Shown one piece after another: positions 1-4,951 of a stretch of DNA of 6,944 bases. Positions within the stretch are counted from its first letter, which is position 1. Each line of letters opens with the position of its first letter. A program made the position numbers and the translations under genes. A model generated the notes under the pieces. It had not been told where the DNA came from, made no database searches, and saw nothing but the letters and a program-made list of their open reading frames with translations. The stretch comes from Phyllobacteriaceae bacterium (GTDB lineage Bacteria; Pseudomonadota; Alphaproteobacteria; Rhizobiales; Rhizobiaceae). The stretch is from NCBI GenBank assembly GCA_024645155.1, contig JAHEGF010000179.1, positions 1-6,944 of the forward strand, given 5' to 3'.

Positions 1-100
1 CGAGCGAAGCCGCCACCATTCCAATGATCAGGGCATTGTCGCCGGACAGCACAATGTCGGCTATGATGATGGACCCCAAATCGAATGCATTATCGAGCAT
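1..100 (-). CDS. TerC/YjbE-type integral membrane protein, N-terminal part only
   Basis: This is the first 33 codons of a gene that continues beyond the left edge. The peptide begins MLDNAFDLGSIIIADIVLSG and continues DNALIIGMVAASL. The hydrophobic run containing Asp-x-Val-Leu-Ser-Gly-Asp-Asn-Ala matches the first transmembrane segment of the TerC/YjbE family, in which the acidic D...LSGDN residues are conserved in the membrane and are thought to contact metal ions. Family members are multi-pass inner-membrane proteins linked to metal export, notably manganese, or to tellurium resistance. The ATG is set by an AAGAGG ribosome site eight bases upstream and an in-frame TAG directly before it. 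It lies 29 bp downstream of the GMC dehydrogenase gene on the same strand, so the two may share a transcript, but no functional link is evident. Only about 33 residues are visible, so the family call rests on one motif. Confidence 0.6.
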   Translation of the reverse strand, partial: MLDNAFDLGSIIIADIVLSGDNALIIGMVAASL

Positions 101-129
101 CTAGGCGGCCTCTTGGCGAATACGATGGT

Positions 130-1725
130 TCATCGCGCGTCCTGAAGGATCATGTCTGAAGCTTTTTCGCCAATCATGATGACCGGCGCATTGGTATTGC
201 CCGATGTTATGACCGGCATCACCGAGGCGTCGGCAACGCGCAGATTGCCCACACCGCGCACACGCAGGCGTTCATCGGTGACCGCCATCGGGCCGGTCCC
301 CATCTTGCAGGTCCCTGTCGGATGGTAGATCGTCGTTGCAGTGTTTCTCGCCCAGTCAAGAAGCGCGTCGAAATCGGAATCATCAATGGATTCTCCGGGC
401 GCATGTTCTTCCGTGATCAAGTCGCTGACAGGATTGAACCGGCAGATGCGGCGAGTGATGCGAATTCCCTCGACAATGGTCTCGCGGTCGGTCTGCGTTG
501 CCAGATAATTGGGATGCAGCGCCGGGTAGTCGCGTATATCGGCCGATTTCAGGCGCAGTTCTCCCGCGCTTTCGGGACGAAGCTGCAGGACGGACGCAGT
601 AAATGCATCGAAGCGATGGGTGCCGATTGTCGGGTTGTCAGCGCTGAAGGGCTGGATGTGAAACTGGATATCCGGTGTCTCGAGCTCGGGACGGGTCTTG
701 AGATATCCGGTTCCAAGGCTTGCAGCCATGGTCATCGGACCGGTCTGTTTCACGGCGTATTCGATGGCAATCTTGGCCTGATTATACAGGCCACGGGTCC
801 TGGTATTGATCGTTGGTACTGAGCATTTGTAGACCGGCCGGGCCTGGAGATGGTCCTGCATGTTCTTGCCGACACCCGGCAGGTCATGGACCACATCGAT
901 GCCATTGTCGGCAAGCTGTCTGGCCTCGCCCAGACCGGACAGCATTAATATCTGCGGCGAACCGATGGCACCTGCAGACAAGATGACCTCGCAGCGCGCC
1001 CTGATTTCAAGTTCGGAACCGGCGCGCAGCGTCTTGATACCCACTGCGCGCCTGTCTTCGAGAAGGATCCTTGAGGTCAGTGCATTGGTTATGATCGTGA
1101 GATTCCTGCGGCTGCGGGCCGGTGCCAGATAGGCCTTGGCGGAACTGCAACGCAGGCCGTTGCGTGCGGTCAACTGGAAGTAGCCGACACCGTCCTGGGT
1201 CTCACCATTGTAGTCTTCATTGTAGGCGAAGCCGGCTTCCTGTGCCGCCTTTACCCAGGCATCGACGATTTTCCAGTTCTTGCGCGACTTTGTTACCGAA
1301 AGCGGCCCATCGCCGCCGCGCAAATCGCTGGCGCCCCCTTCCCAGCATTCGGAGCGCTTGAAATAGGGCAGGACTTCGTCCCACGACCAACCGGCGTTAC
1401 CGAGCTGGCGCCAATTGTCGTAATCCTGCGGCTGGCCACGCACGTACAGCAGACCATTTATCGAGCTTGATCCGCCCAGCGTCTTGCCCCTGGGCCAATT
1501 GATCGACCGGCCGTTGAGGCCGGGGTCGGCTTCGGTCTTGTACATCCAGTTGAGCGCCGGATTCTTGATTGTCTTGAAATATCCAACGGGAATGTGAATC
1601 CATGGTGATTTGTCGCGGCCACCGGCTTCAACCAGCGCGACCGTGTGTCGAGGGTCGGCAGAAAGCCGGTTGGCCAATGCGCAACCTGCCGATCCGGCGC
1701 CAACGATCACGAAATCAAATTCCAC
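130..1725 (-). CDS. GMC-family FAD-dependent alcohol dehydrogenase (choline dehydrogenase-like)
   Basis: Encodes a 531-residue flavoprotein expected to oxidise a primary alcohol to an aldehyde, passing electrons to a quinone or other acceptor. The order of motifs is complete. The FAD dinucleotide fold GAGSAG is at residues 9-14, with Glu33 placed to bind the FAD ribose. The first GMC signature (PRGKTLGGSSSIN) is around 78-90 and the second (GAIGSPQILMLSGLG) is in mid-protein. Near the C-terminus are HPTGTCKMG with the likely catalytic His468 and SGNTNAP with Asn512. The His-Asn spacing of 44 equals that of choline oxidase (His466/Asn510). Length is typical of the family. The open frame runs upstream to 1998, but the GTG at 1723-1725 is preferred: it puts the FAD motif nine residues from the start and has an AAAGAGAGA site nine bases upstream. 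The gene is divergent from the IclR gene, which probably regulates it. The alcohol substrate is unknown, and annotation as BetA would go beyond the evidence. Confidence 0.93.
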   Translation of the reverse strand: MEFDFVIVGAGSAGCALANRLSADPRHTVALVEAGGRDKSPWIHIPVGYFKTIKNPALNWMYKTEADPGLNGRSINWPRGKTLGGSSSINGLLYVRGQPQDYDNWRQLGNAGWSWDEVLPYFKRSECWEGGASDLRGGDGPLSVTKSRKNWKIVDAWVKAAQEAGFAYNEDYNGETQDGVGYFQLTARNGLRCSSAKAYLAPARSRRNLTIITNALTSRILLEDRRAVGIKTLRAGSELEIRARCEVILSAGAIGSPQILMLSGLGEARQLADNGIDVVHDLPGVGKNMQDHLQARPVYKCSVPTINTRTRGLYNQAKIAIEYAVKQTGPMTMAASLGTGYLKTRPELETPDIQFHIQPFSADNPTIGTHRFDAFTASVLQLRPESAGELRLKSADIRDYPALHPNYLATQTDRETIVEGIRITRRICRFNPVSDLITEEHAPGESIDDSDFDALLDWARNTATTIYHPTGTCKMGTGPMAVTDERLRVRGVGNLRVADASVMPVITSGNTNAPVIMIGEKASDMILQDAR

Positions 1726-1734
1726 CGTTTTTAG

Positions 1735-1743
1735 TCTCTCTTT
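1735..1743 (-). promoter_or_regulatory. Ribosome binding site for the GMC dehydrogenase GTG start
   Basis: On the minus strand this reads AAAGAGAGA and ends nine bases before the GTG at 1725. It decides between this GTG and the much longer in-frame extension, which would run through the promoter region and into the divergent IclR gene. Confidence 0.55.
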
Positions 1744-1746
1744 CGC

Positions 1747-1771
1747 AAAAAATTGAAAAAATATCAAAAAA
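1747..1771. other. Three helically phased A6 tracts (predicted intrinsic DNA bend)
   Basis: Runs of six adenines occupy 1747-1752, 1756-1761 and 1766-1771, with centres 9 and 10 bp apart. A T5 run follows at 1778-1782, inside the GAGAC palindrome. A-tracts in phase with the helical repeat bend DNA towards the minor groove. The tract lies in the GMC leader and upstream of the IclR gene, so it may assist regulator binding, act like an UP element for the IclR promoter, or both. Confidence 0.6.
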
Positions 1772-1772
1772 T

Positions 1773-1787
1773 GAGACTTTTTGTCTC
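1773..1787. promoter_or_regulatory. Candidate operator: GAGAC-T5-GTCTC palindrome
   Basis: A perfect inverted repeat with five-base arms (GAGAC / GTCTC) around TTTTT lies between the divergent GMC and IclR genes. It falls just downstream of a proposed -10 box for the GMC gene, so a bound regulator would overlap the transcription start region. IclR-type regulators bind short palindromes in such divergent regions, so the adjacent IclR protein is the obvious candidate. The assignment to that protein is inference. Confidence 0.4.
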
Positions 1788-1794
1788 GATTATT

Positions 1795-1824
1795 ATCGTA
1801 AACATGAATATACTGTGCTGGCAA
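1795..1824 (-). promoter_or_regulatory. Candidate sigma-70-type promoter for the GMC dehydrogenase gene
   Basis: On the minus strand, TTGCCA (1824-1819, five of six matches to TTGACA) is followed after 18 bases by TACGAT (1800-1795, four of six matches to TATAAT). Transcription would start near 1788, giving a leader of about 60 bases that contains the phased A-tracts. Matches are moderate and no start site is known. Confidence 0.35.
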
Positions 1825-1841
1825 GTGCAAAATCATCTGGT

Positions 1842-1862
1842 CCGGTTCATTTCCGGAACTGG
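1842..1862. promoter_or_regulatory. Candidate autoregulatory operator upstream of the IclR gene
   Basis: CCGGTTC and GAACTGG form an inverted repeat with six of seven arm positions matching around a seven-base centre. It ends five bases before the IclR ribosome site, where a bound protein would block IclR transcription. A possible -10 hexamer TATACT lies upstream at 1809-1814, but no good -35 is visible at normal spacing. A role in autoregulation is inferred from position only. Confidence 0.3.
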
Positions 1863-1879
1863 CTACAAGGAAAGGCATC

Positions 1880-2644
1880 ATGAACGAGACCGGACGTATT
1901 CCGACCAATCTGAGAACAATGCTGATTCTTGAAATCGTCGGCAATTCCGACTCGCCACTCAGCCCGACGGAAATCAATGACCGGCTCGGACTGCCCAAAC
2001 AGACGGTTCACCGGCTTTGTGCAACCCTGGTCGAGGAAGGCTTCCTGGTCTACGAGCCCAGCGGCAAGCGGTTGCGCCCTGCACGAAGGCTGCGCCTGAT
2101 GGCATCGGGCATCCTGTTTGCCTCGCGGATTCATGTTGCGCGGCGCCAGATCCTTGAGGACATTTCCCGGCAAGTCCGCGAAACCGTCAACTTCGTCGTT
2201 CCCGAAGATACCGGCATGAGCTACATCGACCGGGTGGAAACCGATTGGGCGTTTCGTGTGCAATTGCCGATCGGAACCAATGTGCCGTTTCACTGCACCG
2301 CAAGCGGCAAGACCTTTCTTGCAGGCCTGTCGAAAAAAACGCGCAAAAAGATGGTTTCGGCGCTGCAGCTTGAACAGATGACGCCAAATACCATTACCGA
2401 TCCAGACAAACTGCTCGCAGAGCTCGATACCATCGCGCGCCAGGGCTATGCGATCGATGCGGAGGAATTCATGGAGGGCATGGTGGCGATCTCGGTTCCG
2501 GTTATGGATTCGCGTGGCCGCTTCATGGCGGCGGTCGCCTTTCACGGCCCGACTATACGGTTGTCGACAGACACGCTGATAGCACGCAAATCGCTGATGA
2601 CCGAAGCGGCAAGCAAGCTCAGTGCCGTGCTCGCCGACGACTGA
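1880..2644 (+). CDS. IclR-family transcriptional regulator
   Basis: A 254-residue regulator with the two-domain IclR layout. The N-terminal winged helix-turn-helix covers about residues 10-65; the helix around 39-50 (PKQTVHRLCATL) is the likely recognition helix, followed by the wing with EEGFLVYEPS. The C-terminal effector-binding domain covers about 85-250 and shows two hallmark patches: PFHCTASGK around 136-144 and GYAIDAEEFMEGMVAISVPV around 189-208. Length is normal. The ATG has a strong AAGGAAAGG site just upstream. The gene is divergent from the GMC dehydrogenase gene across a 154-bp region with palindromes and phased A-tracts. IclR proteins typically control a divergent catabolic gene and themselves in response to a small organic acid. 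Repressor versus activator action, and whether it also acts on the decarboxylase operon, cannot be told from the sequence. Confidence 0.95.
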   Translation: MNETGRIPTNLRTMLILEIVGNSDSPLSPTEINDRLGLPKQTVHRLCATLVEEGFLVYEPSGKRLRPARRLRLMASGILFASRIHVARRQILEDISRQVRETVNFVVPEDTGMSYIDRVETDWAFRVQLPIGTNVPFHCTASGKTFLAGLSKKTRKKMVSALQLEQMTPNTITDPDKLLAELDTIARQGYAIDAEEFMEGMVAISVPVMDSRGRFMAAVAFHGPTIRLSTDTLIARKSLMTEAASKLSAVLADD

Positions 2645-2675
2645 AAAGGAACAACCGGCCAGGTCGAAAATTCAC

Positions 2676-2708
2676 GATGCCGACGCGCGGCAGCATTGCC
2701 CCGGCATC
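2676..2708 (+). terminator. Possible hairpin downstream of the IclR gene (no U-tract)
   Basis: GATGCCG (2676-2682) pairs perfectly with CGGCATC (2702-2708). Inside it, GGCA (2689-2692) pairs with TGCC (2697-2700) around GCAT, giving a nested stem 32 bases after the IclR stop. There is no run of T after it, so classic Rho-independent termination is doubtful. It could instead be a 3' stabilising structure or a protein-binding palindrome. Confidence 0.25.
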
Positions 2709-2720
2709 CGGAACCGTGCG

Positions 2721-2758
2721 TTGACAAGAGGCGCTGCTTCAGATTTTCTTTAGAGAAA
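2721..2758 (+). promoter_or_regulatory. Candidate promoter and operator of the LysR gene
   Basis: A perfect -35 hexamer TTGACA sits at 2721-2726. At 17-base spacing the -10 would be TTTTCT (2744-2749), a poor match, and it overlaps the palindrome TTTCT-TTAG-AGAAA (2745-2758). A strong -35, a weak -10 and an overlapping inverted repeat fit the negative autoregulation usual for LysR genes. The initiating ATG is 55 bases downstream of the palindrome. Confidence 0.35.
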
Positions 2759-2813
2759 TGCACTTCTAGCCTGCTTTCTCAATGGGAGCTTAACCCACTT
2801 CGGGCACGGTTTC

Positions 2814-3707
2814 ATGTCCATCCGCCAGTTGCGCACCTTTGTCGCGATATCAGAGACCGGAAGCTTTGCGGCGGCCGCAGATCGGGTTTTTGTCAGCCAG
2901 GCGGCTGTCAGCCAGCAGATGAGGAGCCTCGAAGAAAACCTGCAGGTGCAGTTGTTTGACCGCACCGGCCGGTCGCCGGTCCTGACACAGGTTGCCAAGG
3001 CAATCGTTCCCAGGGCACGGGCCATCCTGCGCGAGTACGACAGGCTCTCCGGGCCTGTTAGTGCCGAAAGCGAGCTTAGCGGCGAACTGGTAATCGGGGC
3101 TGTACCCTCGGCGATGTCCCGCCTGATGCCACTTTCGCTGAAAAACCTTTACCGCCAGTTCCCGGCCATCCATATCCGTGTCACCGGATACCTGTCCTCT
3201 GACTTGCTGCCGCAGGTAGACCGTGGGGCGATTGATGCAGCCATCATGAGCGAGCCGCATCAGCAGCGGGCGCATTTCAACTGGCAGGCTTTCGCCAGCG
3301 AAGAACTGATGGTGGTGTGTTCGAGAGAAATCGAGGCCGGCGACCCGGTCGCCATACTTACAAACCAACCCTATATCCGCATGGCCAGACGGGCCTGGAT
3401 CAGCGCCCTGGCAGACGACATACTCGAGGAATACAAACTCGATCTTCAAGACGTGATGGAACTTGATTCGCTCGAGACCATCATCAGCATGGTTTCCCAT
3501 AATCTCGGTGCGGCGATCATTCCAAAACCGTGCGTTCCCGGCCCGCTGGCACAGCAATTGAGGTTTATCCCGATCGGAAGTCCGCCACGTTCCCGCATGC
3601 TCGGAATTCTGTCGCGCAATGACAATTCCAAGTACGAGCTGATCCGGCAATTGCACACGGCCTTGACCGAAACCGTGGACAGCGCCACTGAACCAGCACT
3701 CACTTAA
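2814..3707 (+). CDS. LysR-family transcriptional regulator
   Basis: A 297-residue LysR-type regulator of normal length. Residues 1-60 form the winged helix-turn-helix: LRTFVAISETGSFAAAAD, then the recognition segment VSQAAVSQQMRSLE, then the wing QLFDRTGRSPVLTQ. A linker helix (about 62-88) leads into a type 2 periplasmic-binding-like effector domain (about 91-290) beginning ELVIGAVPSAMSRLMP. The ATG is not preceded by a strong Shine-Dalgarno site; GGGAG lies too far upstream (2784-2788). No other start codon is found nearby in frame, and the start fits the family. It lies 151 bp upstream of the decarboxylase operon on the same strand and is the natural candidate to activate it in response to the pathway acid or its oxo product. 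The effector cannot be predicted from the sequence. Confidence 0.94.
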   Translation: MSIRQLRTFVAISETGSFAAAADRVFVSQAAVSQQMRSLEENLQVQLFDRTGRSPVLTQVAKAIVPRARAILREYDRLSGPVSAESELSGELVIGAVPSAMSRLMPLSLKNLYRQFPAIHIRVTGYLSSDLLPQVDRGAIDAAIMSEPHQQRAHFNWQAFASEELMVVCSREIEAGDPVAILTNQPYIRMARRAWISALADDILEEYKLDLQDVMELDSLETIISMVSHNLGAAIIPKPCVPGPLAQQLRFIPIGSPPRSRMLGILSRNDNSKYELIRQLHTALTETVDSATEPALT

Positions 3708-3758
3708 GGTACTGTTTCGATTATTTGTAACAAAAAACCCCTGGCTTAAGTTTTCCTA

Positions 3759-3854
3759 ATGCCTGACATAAATCTATTTGCCTCGCATTGGCGGAGGAAA
3801 GTCCGTAGAGCGACGGCAAGCCTTGAGGTGTTAGCAGCAGTGGAGAGGACATGA
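3759..3854 (+). CDS. Possible 31-codon leader ORF upstream of the decarboxylase operon
   Basis: An ATG at 3759 opens a 31-codon frame (MPDINLFASHWRRKVRRATA, then SLEVLAAVERT) closed by TGA at 3852-3854, four bases before the decarboxylase alpha ATG at 3859. The peptide is basic in the middle and has no recognised domain. There is no visible ribosome site before its ATG, which argues against translation. The tight spacing to the next gene would permit translational coupling, so a leader peptide is possible. Chance is the more likely explanation. Confidence 0.2.
   Translation: MPDINLFASHWRRKVRRATASLEVLAAVERT
3842..3849 (+). promoter_or_regulatory. Ribosome binding site for the decarboxylase alpha subunit
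   Basis: GGAGAGGA ends nine bases before the ATG at 3859, a workable spacing. Another ATG at 3851 is only one base from the site and opens an eight-codon out-of-frame peptide, so 3859 is preferred. An in-frame TAG at 3832-3834 rules out a longer start. Confidence 0.6.
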
Positions 3855-3858
3855 ATCG

Positions 3859-4356
3859 ATGCCGGCAGAAGATGTGATTTTGGACAGCCTGACGAAGAAC
3901 CGAGTGGAATTCGTGACGACAGTGCCCTGCAAGCAACTCGCTGGGGTGATCGAGAAGATCGATAATGACAAGCGGTTCATGCATGTGCCGTCCAACAAGG
4001 AGGACGAGGGCATGGGCTTGTGCGCCGGTGCCTACATGGGTGGCAAGCGCCCGTGCATCATCATGCAGAACACGGCGATAGGCGTGACGATCAATTCACT
4101 GGTTACCCTGATCCAGTACTACAACATTCCCCTGCCGATGCTGATCAGCTACCGCGGCGAAGTTGGCGAGCGCGTTGCCTGCCAGGTTGAGATGGCCGTT
4201 CATACCAAGGCTCTGCTCGCGCAGATAAACATACCGACCTACCATTTCCATCATGCCGACGACGCCCTTGAACTGGATGGCATTCTCAACCATTCATTCA
4301 TGGCAAAAAAACCGGTCGCGGTGCTGATGGACGCCGGATTCTGGAGGGCCTCGTGA
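3859..4356 (+). CDS. TPP-dependent 2-oxoacid decarboxylase, alpha subunit (sulfopyruvate/phosphonopyruvate decarboxylase ComD-like)
   Basis: A 165-residue protein equal to the pyrimidine-binding (PYR) half of a thiamine-diphosphate decarboxylase. It would pair with the next gene product to remove CO2 from a 2-oxoacid and give an aldehyde. Visible family features are FVTTVPCKQLAG (18-29), HVPSNKEDEGMGLCAGAYMG (42-61), IMQNTAIG (68-75) and PLPMLISYRGEVGE (91-104). These closely follow the pattern of ComD, the sulfopyruvate decarboxylase alpha subunit of coenzyme M synthesis and sulfolactate breakdown, and the N-terminal half of phosphonopyruvate decarboxylase. Glu48 aligns with the catalytic Glu that activates the cofactor aminopyrimidine. 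Small size is normal for the split form. The gene ends in TGATG, overlapping the beta subunit start. Sequence inspection alone does not separate sulfopyruvate, phosphonopyruvate or another 2-oxoacid as substrate. Confidence 0.85.
   Translation: MPAEDVILDSLTKNRVEFVTTVPCKQLAGVIEKIDNDKRFMHVPSNKEDEGMGLCAGAYMGGKRPCIIMQNTAIGVTINSLVTLIQYYNIPLPMLISYRGEVGERVACQVEMAVHTKALLAQINIPTYHFHHADDALELDGILNHSFMAKKPVAVLMDAGFWRAS
4343..4348 (+). promoter_or_regulatory. Ribosome binding site choosing the beta-subunit ATG
   Basis: GGAGGG inside the end of the alpha gene lies seven bases before the ATG at 4356 and only four before the in-frame GTG at 4353. The spacing and the usual one-base stop/start overlap (TGATG) favour the ATG. 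Confidence 0.55.
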
Positions 4357-4919
4357 TGATCCGCAGTGATATTCTCAAATCGATAATCCCGGTGATCACC
4401 AACGAACTGGTGATCTGCAACATCGGCCTGCCATCGCAGGAACTGCACATGATCGACGATCAGCCAAGCAACTTTTACATGCTTGGAACCATGGGCCTGT
4501 GTTCGTCGATCGGGCTTGGCCTGGCGTTGAGCCAGAAGCAGAAAGTCATCGCGATTGACGGTGACGGTTCCGTCCTGACGAATTTCGGGACCTTGCCGAC
4601 AATTGCCAACAATGTCGCAGACAATTTCATTTTGCTGATCATCGATAATGGCAGCTATGGTTCGACCGGTGACCAGCCGACCTATGCAGGAATGAAAACC
4701 TCGCTGACCGAGGTTGCCCGCGCCTGCGGGTGCGAAACAGTCATTGAGTGCGCCGCTGCAGATACTGCCAAAACGCTCGAACTGGCGCTCACCTCCGGGA
4801 AGATGACCATCATCGTGGCCAAATGCGAATCCGGCAACATTCCGGTTCCGGTCATCGAACTCGATCCGGCCGTCATACGCCACCGCTTCATGGAAGAGGT
4901 GTCACGCCGCAACGGCTAA
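4356..4919 (+). CDS. TPP-dependent 2-oxoacid decarboxylase, beta subunit (ComE-like)
   Basis: A 187-residue protein equal to the cofactor-diphosphate-binding (PP) half of the same decarboxylase. The thiamine-diphosphate/magnesium motif is clear. GDGS at 69-72 is followed after 26 residues by Asn98 in IIDNGSYGSTGDQPT (96-109); Asp70 and Asn98 are the expected metal ligands. Before it, LGTMGLCSSIGLGLALS (43-59) is the usual glycine-rich approach to the motif. The YGSTGDQPT segment is the form seen in sulfopyruvate and phosphonopyruvate decarboxylases rather than in acetolactate synthases. The protein has no PYR or central domain of its own, so activity should require the alpha subunit, with active sites at the alpha-beta interface. 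Start and stop overlap (TGATG) indicates translational coupling and equal expression. The flavin hydroxyacid dehydrogenase follows 32 bases later, probably on the same transcript, and would supply its 2-oxoacid. Confidence 0.87.
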   Translation: MIRSDILKSIIPVITNELVICNIGLPSQELHMIDDQPSNFYMLGTMGLCSSIGLGLALSQKQKVIAIDGDGSVLTNFGTLPTIANNVADNFILLIIDNGSYGSTGDQPTYAGMKTSLTEVARACGCETVIECAAADTAKTLELALTSGKMTIIVAKCESGNIPVPVIELDPAVIRHRFMEEVSRRNG

Positions 4920-4951
4920 TGTCAGGCTCACGAGCTTCAGGGAAGCAGCAC

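Larger units (their letters stand above)
3708..3858 (+). promoter_or_regulatory. Leader/control region of the decarboxylase operon
   Basis: This 151-bp gap between the LysR gene and the operon holds several small elements. CTTAAG (3745-3750) is a six-base palindrome, and TTA-N8-TAA (3746-3759) is loosely like a LysR T-N11-A box. AATGC (3758-3762) and GCATT (3785-3789) form a spaced inverted repeat. A purine-rich GGAGGAAAG (3793-3801) resembles a ribosome site but has no start codon at a working distance. No convincing -35/-10 pair was found. A short open frame, listed separately, occupies most of the region. Confidence 0.4.

Noticed and set aside
1726..1998. Longer N-terminus for the GMC dehydrogenase, up to 91 extra residues.
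   Set aside because: The extension would cross the AT-rich promoter region and overlap the divergent IclR gene; family members begin a few residues before the FAD motif, as the GTG at 1725 gives.
1847..2545. A 232-codon minus-strand frame opposite the IclR gene.
   Set aside because: Antisense shadow of a well-supported IclR gene; no family motif seen in its translation.
2850..3656. A 268-codon open frame on the minus strand opposite the LysR gene.
   Set aside because: It lies wholly antisense to a clearly recognisable LysR protein, has no recognised domain, and long antisense frames are common opposite GC-rich genes.
3792..3850. GAGGAAAGTCCG in the decarboxylase leader resembles the conserved 5' motif of RNase P RNA.
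   Set aside because: Only this short match is present. The remaining conserved blocks are missing and the decarboxylase gene begins within about 65 bases, far too soon for an RNA of the usual 350-400 nt.
4251..4883. A 210-codon minus-strand frame opposite the decarboxylase subunits.
   Set aside because: Antisense shadow of the ComE-like gene, which has an intact TPP motif; no motif or ribosome site supports it.
3859..4919. Acetolactate synthase or another full-length TPP enzyme broken by a frameshift.
   Set aside because: The two halves have proper starts, a normal TGATG overlap and sizes typical of naturally split ComD/ComE subunits; no central domain or remnant of one is present.
4748..4951. 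Longer N-terminus for the hydroxyacid dehydrogenase, overlapping the beta subunit gene.
   Set aside because: The extra residues are an out-of-frame reading of the ComE-like gene, and the ATG at 4952 has a good ribosome site and matches the family start.
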